Shown here piece after piece: positions 1 through 7,180 of a stretch of DNA of 10,641 bases. The position numbers and the translations under genes are program-made. Under the pieces are notes generated by a model, which worked only from the letters and a program-made list of their open reading frames with translations, had not been told where the DNA came from and made no database searches. Positions within the stretch are counted from its first letter, which is position 1. Each line of letters starts with the position of its first letter. This DNA comes from CAZAYB01 sp964489215 (GTDB lineage: Bacteria > Planctomycetota > Phycisphaerae > Sedimentisphaerales > Anaerohalosphaeraceae): the NCBI GenBank assembly GCA_964489215.1, contig CAZAYB010000109.1, positions 1 to 10,641 of the forward strand, read 5' to 3'.

Positions 1-1250
1 ACAAGCTGAGCATTCTCTATTATCTGCTTATAATCATAATCCGAATGATCTGTCGATATTAAAACCGCATCGTATGAAGAAAGCATTTTGCTGGAAAGCT
101 TTTTACTGGACATCTTAAGATCATGCTGACGCTGTTTTTGGGTCCTGGGAATATAAGGATCATTATAATCAACCTTTGCTCCCTTTTCTCTCAAAAGCTC
201 AATTAACTCAATTGATGGTGACTCCCTAACATCGTCAATATCCTTTTTATACGCAAGACCAAGAACGAGTATTTTTGAGCCGTTAAGACTTTTTTTATGT
301 TCGTTTAAAGCATTCATAACTTTTGAAACGACATAGTTGGGCATATTCGTATTTATCTCTCCTGCCAACTCTATAAACCTCGTTGGCATTCCATACTGCC
401 TCGCTTTCCATGTTAGATAAAATGGGTCGATAGGTATGCAGTGTCCTCCTAAACCAGGACCGGGATAAAAAGCGCTGAAGCCGAAAGGCTTTGTGCTCGC
501 TGCCTTGATCACCTCCCATACATCAATACCCATCCTGTCGAATACCACTTTCAATTCATTCACCATGGCAATATTTATGCACCTGTAAACATTTTCCAGT
601 ATTTTAGTTGCCTCAGCTGCCTCTACTGATGAAACCGGTACAACTTTTTCAATTGCAAGTTCATATACACCGCAAGCAGCCTTTCTGCACTTACTTGTCA
701 ACCCGCCTACTACCTTGGGTATCGTTTTAGTTGTAAAGTTTTTATTGCCCGGGTCCTCTCGCTCCGGTGAATAGGCCATAAAAAAATCCTTACCAGCCTT
801 TAAACCGCTTTCTTCAAGAATCGGTTTCATCAGCTCTCTGGTTGTTCCCGGATATGTTGTACTTTCAAGAGCTACCAACTGCCCAGCCCTGAGATATTTC
901 GAAATGACCCTGCAGCTGTTTTCAACATACTGCATATCAGGTTCTCGATTCTCTGTTAAAGGCGTTGGAACACAAATCAAAACGGCATCCGCTTTTTTGA
1001 GATCAGACATTTTTGTTGTTGCTGAAAAGTAGCCTTCTTTGACAAGTGACTTCACCTGAGAATCAGGAACGTGCTTTATTATGCTTTTTCCAGAATTGAG
1101 AATGTCTACTTTTTGCTGATCTATATCAAACCCAAGAACCTTGATTTTGCTCGTAGCAAACTCCCTTGCCAATGGCAGCCCTACATAACCCAAGCCAAGT
1201 ATACCTACCTTCAAACTTTTATTCCTGACCTTCTCTTGGAATTGATTCAT
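1..1250 (-). CDS. wbpA: UDP-N-acetyl-D-glucosamine 6-dehydrogenase, WbpA type (3' end outside window)
   Basis: The frame is open for 416 codons from ATG at 1250 to the window edge, so the last few residues are missing. The protein belongs to the UDP-glucose/GDP-mannose dehydrogenase family, cytosolic NAD-dependent enzymes that oxidise C6 of a UDP-sugar to the uronate in two steps. The Rossmann motif GLGYVG is at residues 19-24. ESTTYPGTT follows near 129, and SPEREDPGN near 161 is typical of the WbpA/VipA subgroup. The helix EAAEATKILENVYRCINIA lies near 210. The catalytic Cys271 is in GPGLGGHCIPIDPF, and the C-terminal UDP-binding domain has GLAYKKDIDDVRESPS near 331. The start is supported by the Rossmann fold beginning at residue 15 and a weak AAGGG upstream. 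A promoter candidate lies 47 nt upstream. Neighbouring manA suggests sugar-nucleotide supply for surface glycan. The UDP-ManNAc (WecC) specificity is the main alternative. Confidence 0.93.
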   Translation of the reverse strand, partial: MNQFQEKVRNKSLKVGILGLGYVGLPLAREFATSKIKVLGFDIDQQKVDILNSGKSIIKHVPDSQVKSLVKEGYFSATTKMSDLKKADAVLICVPTPLTENREPDMQYVENSCRVISKYLRAGQLVALESTTYPGTTRELMKPILEESGLKAGKDFFMAYSPEREDPGNKNFTTKTIPKVVGGLTSKCRKAACGVYELAIEKVVPVSSVEAAEATKILENVYRCINIAMVNELKVVFDRMGIDVWEVIKAASTKPFGFSAFYPGPGLGGHCIPIDPFYLTWKARQYGMPTRFIELAGEINTNMPNYVVSKVMNALNEHKKSLNGSKILVLGLAYKKDIDDVRESPSIELIELLREKGAKVDYNDPYIPRTQKQRQHDLKMSSKKLSSKMLSSYDAVLISTDHSDYDYKQIIENAQL

Positions 1251-1296
1251 AACATCGCCCTTAATATTATTATTTACAAAAAAAGATTAAAAGGTC

Positions 1297-1324
1297 ATTC
1301 TATCCGGTTTATTTTAAAAGTCAA
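1297..1324 (-). promoter_or_regulatory. sigma70-type promoter candidate for wbpA
   Basis: Read on the minus strand, TTGACT (1319-1324) and TAGAAT (1297-1302) are separated by 16 bp, each matching five of six consensus bases. It lies in the 85-nt gap between manA and the dehydrogenase and would give a leader of about 40 nt. It suggests the dehydrogenase can be transcribed separately from manA, since no terminator is visible between them. Confidence 0.55.
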
Positions 1325-1335
1325 ACAAGTTTTAA

Positions 1336-2283
1336 CTAAACCGAGGCTATAAGAATTGTGGAATTTGATTCAAATACTGCTTCTGTCTCCAGAGACGCAG
1401 GGATAAGAAATGTTTGGCCGCTGGAAAAGGATGCCTGATATTTATCGTCAGGATTTATCATACCGGCTCCATTTACGACTATCATCACCTTTGCACAACC
1501 TTTAGAAAATCGATGTTTCGAATTGGCAGATAGTTGAAACTTTTCGAGCCTGAATTCTTCAGCATCTACCAATAAACGTTCCGTAGTCACCGGCAAAGAA
1601 TCAGCAGTTATATCGAAGTTAATACTTTCAAGAGCCTCGGGAATGTGCAGCTGCCTGGGTTGTTTTGTCTTCTTATCAACCCGGTTCCAGTCAAACACCC
1701 TGTATGTGGTATCAGAAGGCTGCTGTATTTCCGCTATAAGCAAACCTTTGCCGATTGCATGGACAGTACCAGAGGGCAGAAAATGACACTCACCAACTCG
1801 AACAGGAACAGTACAAAGATAATCCTTTACCGTTCCGCCTTTTATAGCTTCTTCAAATTCTTCCCTTGTCGTACCAGGCTTTACACCCTTATAAATAACA
1901 GAGCCAGGCTGTGAGTCTATAATATACCAGCATTCTGTTTTTGGAGCACCCTCACCCATTCTTTCGACAGCCTGATCATCAGGATGAACCTGAACACTAA
2001 GGTCATCGTTTGCATCGAGAAATTTAACCAGCAGTTCAAACCCTTTTGGCATCGGCCTGCCTGTAAGCTCCTGCCCTGCCTTTTCAATAGCCATGGAAAT
2101 CTCACTGCCCGCAAGATAACCATTTGAAACCTTAGATTTGTCATCTGGCAGATCCGCAAGCTCCCAGCTTTCTCCAATCAAAATATCTCCTGGAAGATCC
2201 CTGCCGAAATAGGAACTGAGATTGCGGCCGCCCCATATTCTTTGCTTATAGATAGGTTCTAATTTTAGAGGATATAATTCCAT
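1336..2283 (-). CDS. manA: mannose-6-phosphate isomerase, class I (short form)
   Basis: This 315-residue protein is a type I phosphomannose isomerase, a cytosolic zinc enzyme interconverting fructose-6-phosphate and mannose-6-phosphate. It feeds GDP-mannose synthesis or mannose use. The length matches the short bacterial form rather than the ~390-residue E. coli form. The cupin metal site is visible: Gln98 and His100 in SVQVHPDD, Glu117 in KTECWYII and His175 in SGTVHAIG. The conserved arginine is in TTYRVFDWNR (Arg195). The N-terminus LEPIYKQRIWGG is a family signature, so the ATG at 2283 is right, although no Shine-Dalgarno sequence precedes it. The start codon sits 8 nt beyond the T-tract of the rpsD terminator. 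The gene is followed by a UDP-sugar dehydrogenase on the same strand, consistent with a role in glycan precursor supply. Confidence 0.95.
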   Translation of the reverse strand: MELYPLKLEPIYKQRIWGGRNLSSYFGRDLPGDILIGESWELADLPDDKSKVSNGYLAGSEISMAIEKAGQELTGRPMPKGFELLVKFLDANDDLSVQVHPDDQAVERMGEGAPKTECWYIIDSQPGSVIYKGVKPGTTREEFEEAIKGGTVKDYLCTVPVRVGECHFLPSGTVHAIGKGLLIAEIQQPSDTTYRVFDWNRVDKKTKQPRQLHIPEALESINFDITADSLPVTTERLLVDAEEFRLEKFQLSANSKHRFSKGCAKVMIVVNGAGMINPDDKYQASFSSGQTFLIPASLETEAVFESNSTILIASV

Positions 2284-2291
2284 TTCAGCAC

Positions 2292-2318
2292 AAAAAAAGC
2301 CCTGAATATACAGGGCTT
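2292..2318 (-). terminator. rpsD intrinsic terminator
   Basis: On the minus strand AGCCCTG and CAGGGCT form a hairpin with a six-base loop (arms 2311-2317 and 2298-2304), followed by seven Ts. It lies 24 nt beyond the rpsD stop codon. On the plus strand there is no T-tract, so it acts in one direction. It ends only 8 nt before the manA start codon. Confidence 0.85.
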
Positions 2319-2341
2319 CAAAATCAAATTAACTAAAATTC

Positions 2342-2956
2342 TTATCTTGTAAAAAACTCGATAATTTTACTGTAATCAACATCAAAAGGAAGACGAACCT
2401 CGTCAAACTGCGGAAGTCTTACAACTTTTGCCTGCATCTTAGACTCATCAACAGAAAGCCATTCAGGAACTGCAAAACCCATATCACTGCTGGCCTCTGC
2501 TGTAGATTTGATAAATTTTAAGCTTCGCTGTTTTATACTGATAACATCACCTTCTTTAACGTTTATCGAAGGCAGATCAACCCTCCTGCCGTTAAGCAGA
2601 AAATGACCGTGAGATACCATCTGTCTTGCCTGCCATATCGTCCTTGCCCACCTTAACCTTCTAATAACATTATCAAGCCTGCTTTCAAGGGTCTCCTGCA
2701 ATTCTACAGGAGTAGAACGTTTACTGCTTGTGGCAATGTCCATATACCTTCTCATCTGCTTATCCATTACATTGTAATAATAAGCAAGCTTTTGTTTTTC
2801 CTTTAACTGTTGTCCGTAAAGTGTTTGCCTCCCGCGCCTGAAACCATGCTGACCTGGTCTCCTTTCACGCCTTGGAGTTACATGTTTGGGTGTCTCTGCA
2901 ATAGGAACGGACAAACTTCTGCTTCTTCTTACTTTTGGTCCACAATAATTGGCCAT
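2342..2956 (-). CDS. rpsD: 30S ribosomal protein S4
   Basis: This 204-residue protein is the full length of bacterial S4, a primary 16S rRNA-binding protein that nucleates assembly of the small-subunit body. The family pattern is clear: MANYCGPKVRRSR at the N-terminus, RPGQHGFRRGR near 33, LKEKQKLAYYYNVMDKQMRRY near 51-71, and the S4 RNA-binding domain from about residue 90 (ESRLDNVIRRLRWA, QARQMVSHGHFLLNGRRVDLPS). Only one cysteine (Cys5) is present in the N-terminal region, so this is the zinc-free form. AGGAG at 2968-2972 lies 11 nt before the ATG. The gene stands alone with its own terminator, not in the usual rpsM-rpsK-rpsD-rpoA cluster. S4 represses its own synthesis in several bacteria, but no known S4 leader is recognised here. 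Confidence 0.97.
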   Translation of the reverse strand: MANYCGPKVRRSRSLSVPIAETPKHVTPRRERRPGQHGFRRGRQTLYGQQLKEKQKLAYYYNVMDKQMRRYMDIATSSKRSTPVELQETLESRLDNVIRRLRWARTIWQARQMVSHGHFLLNGRRVDLPSINVKEGDVISIKQRSLKFIKSTAEASSDMGFAVPEWLSVDESKMQAKVVRLPQFDEVRLPFDVDYSKIIEFFTR

Positions 2957-3084
2957 GTAACAATATTCTCCTATATTACCTTAGAATTAAACGAAACACA
3001 CCTTTTACACAAAAAATGGTAATAAATCAAACAAAAAATCGTGAAAATAAATAATTTTTGGCTCTTATCTCAATAAGTTGGTAA

Positions 3085-3247
3085 TTAGAGCATTTCAAGT
3101 AATTATGCAGCTGCTTAGGCCGTCACGAGGACGAATCCGGCAAGGCGAAAAACGCTGCCAATGCTATTCATTGGCGAGTATTTTCAACACCGACGGACGA
3201 AACCGCACCAGGCATAAGCGGTTACATCATTTCTTGACATGCTCTAA
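3085..3247. repeat. 163-bp element with 37-bp imperfect terminal inverted repeats (MITE-like or structured RNA)
   Basis: The left arm (3085-3121) and the reverse complement of the right arm (3211-3247) match at 30 of 37 positions, starting with TTAGAGCAT. The outer bases can be read as TA-GAGC...GCTC-TA, which would fit the TA target duplication left by IS630/Tc1-mariner elements. The 89-bp core is clearly richer in GC than its AT-rich flanks. It contains local hairpins: GGA/TCC at 3129-3138, CCAATG/CATTGG near 3158-3174, and CCGTC/GACGG (3120-3124 with 3192-3196). A fourth hairpin, AACCGC/GCGGTT (3201-3206 with 3218-3223), competes with the terminal arms. GGACGAA occurs twice (3129 and 3195). 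No own promoter is evident on either strand, which favours a passive repeat over a free RNA gene. Function is unknown. Confidence 0.6.
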
Positions 3248-3266
3248 ACCTATTTATTCCAAATAC

Positions 3267-3293
3267 AAAAAAAGGACCTCTATTGAGGTCCTT
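3267..3293 (-). terminator. intrinsic terminator of the PEP-CTERM gene pair
   Basis: Read on the minus strand, AAGGACCTC and GAGGTCCTT form a perfect 9-bp stem with a four-base loop (arms 3285-3293 and 3272-3280), running into seven Ts. It lies about 57 nt beyond the stop of the gene at 3351-4016. On the plus strand the hairpin is not followed by a T-tract. Confidence 0.85.
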
Positions 3294-3350
3294 ATGAAGT
3301 CTTAAATATTCTTAAGCTGGAGCGAATAAAAAGCTTAAAATATTTCCTTT

Positions 3351-4016
3351 CTATTTCCTTTTTCTAAGAAACAGAAGAGCTCCGCTTCCGAGCAGAACCA
3401 TTGTAGCCGGCTCAGGAATATTGTTTTCATCAGCTAACAGCTTAACAACGATATTTGACGATTCCCAAGATGTCTGGTAATCCTGAACATCTTCAAGCAA
3501 TGTAGTAGCAGCTGTAATACCAATTGTGTTTCCACCATCAAATGTAACGCTCTGTCCGCCAAAGAAATTTGCGTCATGGATAATTATATCTGTTACATTA
3601 GCAACTGCTCCGCCATTTAACTGGCCGGCAGATATTTCATTCTCGATATAATTAGTCTTAAGATTACCTTTGATAGTAAGAATATCATTTGCGGAAGTAT
3701 CCTGAAGAGTTACTTCCCAGTTACCGCTGGTAAAATATGCACTTGCTTCTCCTCCGCTGGAAGTATCTGTTCCGCCGGTAAAAGAAGTGTTCTTGAAGTT
3801 AGGCACAAGTGTGACACCCAAAGGCCCGGTATCCGTTAAAATACTCGCAGTTTGACCACCGTACCAATTGAGTTGACCAGTACCGTTACTTGGGTCCTGT
3901 CCTGGCTGATAATCTCCTGTTACACCAAGATTAAGAACAACAGTCAAAATGTCGGCACTGCATACGCCTGCTGTAAGTACAGCAACAGTAATTAAAATGT
4001 ACAAAGCTTTCCTCAT
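3351..4016 (-). CDS. PEP-CTERM sorting domain-containing exported protein A
   Basis: This 221-residue protein has a signal peptide: basic start MRKA, a hydrophobic run to about residue 18, and a likely cut near CSA-DI at 20-22. Its mature part is beta-rich, with many Gly, Thr and Asn, and no recognisable enzyme motif. The C-terminus is a PEP-CTERM tail from residue 200: IPEP, then a hydrophobic stretch, then RKRK. Such tails direct export and then recognition by an exosortase, which cleaves near the PEP motif and releases or anchors the protein at the surface. The pattern FTSGNWEVTLQD...DILTIKGNL matches the neighbour at 4092-4772, so the two look like diverged paralogues. GGAGG lies about 10 nt before the ATG. 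It is followed by a strong terminator. The actual function is unknown. Confidence 0.9.
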   Translation of the reverse strand: MRKALYILITVAVLTAGVCSADILTVVLNLGVTGDYQPGQDPSNGTGQLNWYGGQTASILTDTGPLGVTLVPNFKNTSFTGGTDTSSGGEASAYFTSGNWEVTLQDTSANDILTIKGNLKTNYIENEISAGQLNGGAVANVTDIIIHDANFFGGQSVTFDGGNTIGITAATTLLEDVQDYQTSWESSNIVVKLLADENNIPEPATMVLLGSGALLFLRKRK

Positions 4017-4091
4017 CGCTCCGATTCCTCCATCCTCTAATTCTAAAACATTATCAATTTAATAGTAAACGCCAATAGTTAAACAATAAAC

Positions 4092-4772
4092 TTATTTTTT
4101 CTTCCGTAAAATCAAACTGCCGGCACCAAGCAATAAAACAGTTATCGGCTCTGGTACAGGAGCTGTTATCTGTACAGTAGGAACTAAGCTGGTATAATCG
4201 CCCGTTGAGAAATCCCCAACAGCAGGGTCAGCAAGGTCAAAATTAAGCCTGTTTGAAAAATCAGCAATAATCAAACCTGTGTTTGCACCAGTGGCGAACT
4301 CACCGCCTGTAACTTCCATCTCCATTACACCTGCTACATTGTTGATCAGCTGCTCACTCAGTGAATAATTCGCAGTCACCTTAGCAGTAAGCAAAATGCC
4401 GTCAAAAAGCATGGTATTCAAATCTTTGTTCCAAAGCTGACCGGTTATTGTTAAATTACCGCCAGTAAAATCAGCAGCTGCAACACCGCCGGCTGAATTA
4501 TCACTTGTCAAGGAAGTATTCTGAAGATCAAAATTTCCCATCTTGATTTCGTAATCATAATTCGGCGTAGTTGCATAAGTATTAACAATTCCCATTCCCT
4601 CAACAATACCGGAATTCAAATCAATACTCGAAGCAGAAACATCATACCACTGGATGTTCGACTCAAGGTTTAACTGAATATCCTTAATAGGGGTCATAAC
4701 AGCGCTGGCCTGCAAAACTAACATCGCAGTCAACAGCACAAATCCAACAACTTTCTTTCCTCCGGGGTTCAT
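4092..4772 (-). CDS. PEP-CTERM sorting domain-containing exported protein B
   Basis: This 226-residue protein has a signal peptide (KK near residue 6, hydrophobic to about 22, likely cut after ASA at 22-24). A beta-rich mature region follows without known catalytic motifs. A PEP-CTERM tail starts at residue 206: VPEP, a hydrophobic segment, then RKKK. It is an exosortase substrate by family knowledge, so it should end up outside the inner membrane. The segment DFTGGNLTITGQ...FDGILLTAKV parallels the neighbour downstream. AGGAGG (4779-4784) lies 6 nt before the ATG, and a good promoter candidate is about 100 nt upstream. Only 75 nt without a terminator separate it from protein A, so the two are probably co-transcribed up to the terminator at 3267-3293. 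The exosortase itself is not in this window. Confidence 0.9.
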   Translation of the reverse strand: MNPGGKKVVGFVLLTAMLVLQASAVMTPIKDIQLNLESNIQWYDVSASSIDLNSGIVEGMGIVNTYATTPNYDYEIKMGNFDLQNTSLTSDNSAGGVAAADFTGGNLTITGQLWNKDLNTMLFDGILLTAKVTANYSLSEQLINNVAGVMEMEVTGGEFATGANTGLIIADFSNRLNFDLADPAVGDFSTGDYTSLVPTVQITAPVPEPITVLLLGAGSLILRKKK

Positions 4773-4870
4773 GTGCTCCCTCCTCGCTTTTTAGTAACAA
4801 CTTCTCATCATTATCCTCTAATTAACGTAACATGCCGGTTCCAACATTTCCGACATCAACAACAATTTCA

Positions 4871-4898
4871 ATTCTATCATATTTTTCAAAATGGTCAA
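4871..4898 (-). promoter_or_regulatory. sigma70-type promoter candidate for the PEP-CTERM pair
   Basis: On the minus strand TTGACC (4893-4898) and TAGAAT (4871-4876) are 16 bp apart, each matching five of six consensus bases. It lies in the gap after the TIGR03790-like gene and would give a leader of about 90 nt. With this promoter the two PEP-CTERM genes need not depend on transcription from the gene upstream. Confidence 0.6.
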
Positions 4899-4944
4899 GT
4901 AATTTTTATTTTTTTCTAAATTTACCGTCAAACTACTCAATTTT

Positions 4945-6801
4945 TTAATTTCCATATATGCTATTGCCAATATTATTCTGTGCCTCAGTAACATCAGAAT
5001 AAGTTATTGCAAAATCGTGATTTACGTCATATAAGTCGTTATAAAAGCTGTTATCGGCATTCACATCCAATACTGAGCCTAAAGAATTTTTTATAAGCAG
5101 CACATCAAGATAAGTTACGTAACCATCGTTATTTGCGTCACCCTCAAGCTGGCTCCAAACCCAATTTGGCCCATTATTGCTGTAACTATACTGCATTAAC
5201 GGATCCCCAATGACCACTTCAGACCAGCTTAAATAAGGAATCCCGGAATAAACAGCTTCTGCAAATGTCATATCTGCTTTACCGTCATTGTCTTTATCAG
5301 ACAATAAGTTGTATAACATAAACTCATTGTCTACTATTGCGTCAGACTGAGGCTCAAATGAATGACCAACCGCAGCTGTACCCCCTGCTGTTATAAAATC
5401 GACAATTTTACCCTGGGCCGCACACCTGGTATCATAATCCTCAAACATAGTCACTGCATTGAAACTTTCTACAGAAGTAAAAACAGCCCCATTCAGCAAT
5501 TGAAGCTGTGACACCCATGAATTAATGTAATCGCAGCTTCTCGATTCATCCCCGTTAACTCCAAACGTCGCAAGGAATATAACCGCCTGCAACGGGTCTC
5601 GGTTATACATGAATCGCCCAACCAAATCAATCAGAGACTGAGTAATACTTTGATCGCTCCTGCTGTCAAGAATAATCGTAATATCATCTGCATCGACCGC
5701 TGCTCCAAAATTCAGCATATTCAAATAAGGCTCTCTCAAAGTAGACTGATAATATGACTCCGCGTAATCATAAACAACCCTTGCATTTGTAGAATCAGGA
5801 ACCGAAGGAGCATTAGGGTCCACTACCCAGTAGTCGACAGATCTGTCAATATTGAAGGTTCTGTTTCGATCAATCCTTCCAATATCCTGATTTATTGCCT
5901 CATCCAAAATCCCTACAGCAACTGCAGGGTCAATCCCAAAATCCGGACTCGAAGCAAGCATTGCCCTGTGAAGCATTTTTCTAACTGAAAAAATCACATC
6001 AGATGTCCCCCTTGTTTTAGGCCCATCGAGCCTTGCTGTCAGGTATATATCCCCCGGCCCGAAAACTCTTTCGCTAATACCGCTTGATGTTCTTACCCCC
6101 TCTGACTTGGGCCAGCCCACCGAAGGAACCCAAGAACAAACCGTAGTCCACTGGAGCTGTTTTTGCCACGGAAACTCCATCTTAAAGTCCGTTATCCTCG
6201 ACGACCTGCAGCCCTGCCAGGGATTAATTATCCTGTTCTCAATACCAAACGGGTTAAACCACCAATCACTGTACCAAACACAGGTAAGCTCAGACTCAAC
6301 ACTTGCTGCGTCAACTATAGATTCCTGTAAGCTCACACTGTCCGGATTTGAACCATTAGGATAAACAACGTCAGGATAAACACTGTCTTCTATCCTGTAA
6401 GGCAAGCCAGCTGTAGTTACTATTATTCGTATCTGAGAAAGCAAACCGCTCGTAAGAAGATGATAACGAACAGGCTGAGCAATCTTCAAATTGTAATCAT
6501 CTCTTGAAATAATTTCATCTGCAGAAGTGCTTTGCGGGCCTGCACAATCTTTTAACCCGCTAAGATAAAGAACCTGCTCCGGCTCAATTCCAGGATGATA
6601 TTGCCTGTAAAGCTTTGCAATATAAATGCTCGCCGGACTATTCTCATTTACCAGCACCAAAACGTTTGAACTCGTCAGCTCTGCATGTGAATATGCCGTC
6701 AGCGAGAACAATAGCAAAATAACGATTAAGGGTAGCTCTAATAAACTTGATTTAACTTTTCTACATAAACCGCTGAAGTTCCATCCGATTGACACCGCCA
6801 T
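4945..6801 (-). CDS. TIGR03790-like secreted protein with C-terminal dockerin-like repeats
   Basis: This 618-residue protein has a long signal peptide: basic RKVK near 14-17, a hydrophobic stretch at about 23-37, and likely cleavage after SHA at 38-40. The body resembles the TIGR03790 family, with NVLVLVNENSPASIYIAKLY at 46-65, IIVTTAGLPYRIED near 126, GGTAAVGHSFEPQSDA near 473 and IGDPLMQY near 531. The family is uncharacterised and has a gingipain-like look, but no Cys-His catalytic pair is obvious. DKDNDGKAD (502-510) resembles a calcium loop. Residues about 553-612 form two dockerin-like calcium repeats, GDANNDGYVTYLDVLLIKN and YDVNHDFAITYSDV. There is no PEP-CTERM tail, so attachment may occur through the dockerin. 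AAGGAG (6809-6814) lies 7 nt before the ATG and supports this start. The PEP-CTERM genes directly downstream suggest a joint cell-surface role. Confidence 0.85.
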   Translation of the reverse strand: MAVSIGWNFSGLCRKVKSSLLELPLIVILLLFSLTAYSHAELTSSNVLVLVNENSPASIYIAKLYRQYHPGIEPEQVLYLSGLKDCAGPQSTSADEIISRDDYNLKIAQPVRYHLLTSGLLSQIRIIVTTAGLPYRIEDSVYPDVVYPNGSNPDSVSLQESIVDAASVESELTCVWYSDWWFNPFGIENRIINPWQGCRSSRITDFKMEFPWQKQLQWTTVCSWVPSVGWPKSEGVRTSSGISERVFGPGDIYLTARLDGPKTRGTSDVIFSVRKMLHRAMLASSPDFGIDPAVAVGILDEAINQDIGRIDRNRTFNIDRSVDYWVVDPNAPSVPDSTNARVVYDYAESYYQSTLREPYLNMLNFGAAVDADDITIILDSRSDQSITQSLIDLVGRFMYNRDPLQAVIFLATFGVNGDESRSCDYINSWVSQLQLLNGAVFTSVESFNAVTMFEDYDTRCAAQGKIVDFITAGGTAAVGHSFEPQSDAIVDNEFMLYNLLSDKDNDGKADMTFAEAVYSGIPYLSWSEVVIGDPLMQYSYSNNGPNWVWSQLEGDANNDGYVTYLDVLLIKNSLGSVLDVNADNSFYNDLYDVNHDFAITYSDVTEAQNNIGNSIYGN

Positions 6802-6883
6802 TCCTCATCTCCTTGCAGCAATCATCTGCTTTACTAATTAAACCTGTAACTAATTAATACAGATAACCGAAAAGCCAACCGCA

Positions 6884-7117
6884 TCATGCGATCTTAGCAT
6901 CTCGGCCATAACTCTGCCTTGCCCGTCCATTCACTTGCCAAACCCATAAAAAAAACCTGACAGTGAATTTATAATCCTTTAATATTTCTGTAAGTATTGT
7001 GAAATTTTTTTCGGCTATATTATTGACAACCTTAACAGCGGAAAAAGTTGAAGTATCTAAAAAGCGCAGAATTATCGATAGATAAACGAAATGCTCTGAA
7101 ACTGCTGTTTTTCTCAC
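6884..7117 (-). CDS. weak hypothetical reading frame in the leader of the TIGR03790-like gene
   Basis: A 77-codon frame starts with GTG at 7117, preceded by GGAG 8 nt upstream. It ends 82 nt before the TIGR03790-like gene on the same strand. The product has no signal peptide, no clear membrane segment and no motif I recognise. Its composition, rich in Phe, Leu, Val and Lys, is what a chance frame in AT-rich DNA gives. The start lies 13 nt beyond a terminator-like hairpin. It may be untranslated leader. It is listed because spacing and strand fit an expressed gene, but it should be treated as doubtful. Confidence 0.2.
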   Translation of the reverse strand: MRKTAVSEHFVYLSIILRFLDTSTFSAVKVVNNIAEKNFTILTEILKDYKFTVRFFLWVWQVNGRARQSYGRDAKIA

Positions 7118-7130
7118 CCTTCTCTCTCCA

Positions 7131-7157
7131 AAAAACCTGAAAATCCCCCAGGTTTTT
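7131..7157 (-). terminator. terminator-like hairpin, possibly an attenuator
   Basis: AAAAACCTG (7131-7139) and CAGGTTTTT (7149-7157) form a perfect 9-bp stem with a nine-base loop. On the minus strand it ends in TTTTTT, so it can end transcription, but half of the stem is A-T. It lies 169 nt beyond the 54-codon frame, so it could terminate the dehydrogenase transcript. It also lies about 20 nt downstream of a promoter candidate (7181-7208), where it could act as an attenuator. Confidence 0.5.
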
Positions 7158-7180
7158 AATCCCTCCCAATAACATGGGCA

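Larger units (their letters stand above)
2957..3350. other. intergenic region between rpsD and the PEP-CTERM genes
   Basis: This 394-nt gap contains no convincing gene. From left to right it holds an AT-rich rpsD leader (2957-3084), the more GC-rich inverted-repeat element (3085-3247), and the terminator of the gene to its right (3267-3293). No promoter with both hexamers could be assigned with confidence to rpsD. Any promoter is likely to lie between 2985 and 3080. A small CTTAT/ATAAG hairpin near 3063-3076 is too weak to call a terminator. Confidence 0.6.

Noticed and set aside
1917..2177. An 86-codon frame inside manA on the same strand
   Set aside because: It is an alternative reading of conserved manA sequence with no ribosome site or motif.
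3129..3141. GGACGAATCC resembles a tRNA T-arm
   Set aside because: The TTC of the T-loop is missing and no acceptor, D or anticodon arm can be built around it.
3195..3225. GGACGAAACCGC followed by GCGGTTAC looks like the 3' part of a hammerhead ribozyme
   Set aside because: The obligatory CTGANGA core is absent on the 5' side on both strands, so the catalytic fold cannot form.
3100..3236. Stop-free plus-strand readings through the inverted-repeat element
   Set aside because: Two frames are open over the same GC-rich stretch, neither has a ribosome site, and the inverted-repeat structure explains the composition better.
3085..3247. 6S RNA-like shape: long closing stem, central bubble with a 3' hairpin and upper stem
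   Set aside because: The bubble hairpin competes with the closing stem, the top is branched, and no promoter or terminator fits an independent RNA. Only the neutral inverted-repeat call is kept.
7032..7175. A 47-codon minus-strand frame from ATG at 7175 overlapping the 77-codon frame
   Set aside because: It runs through the terminator-like hairpin, lacks a ribosome site and shows no motif. At most one of the two overlapping frames could be real.
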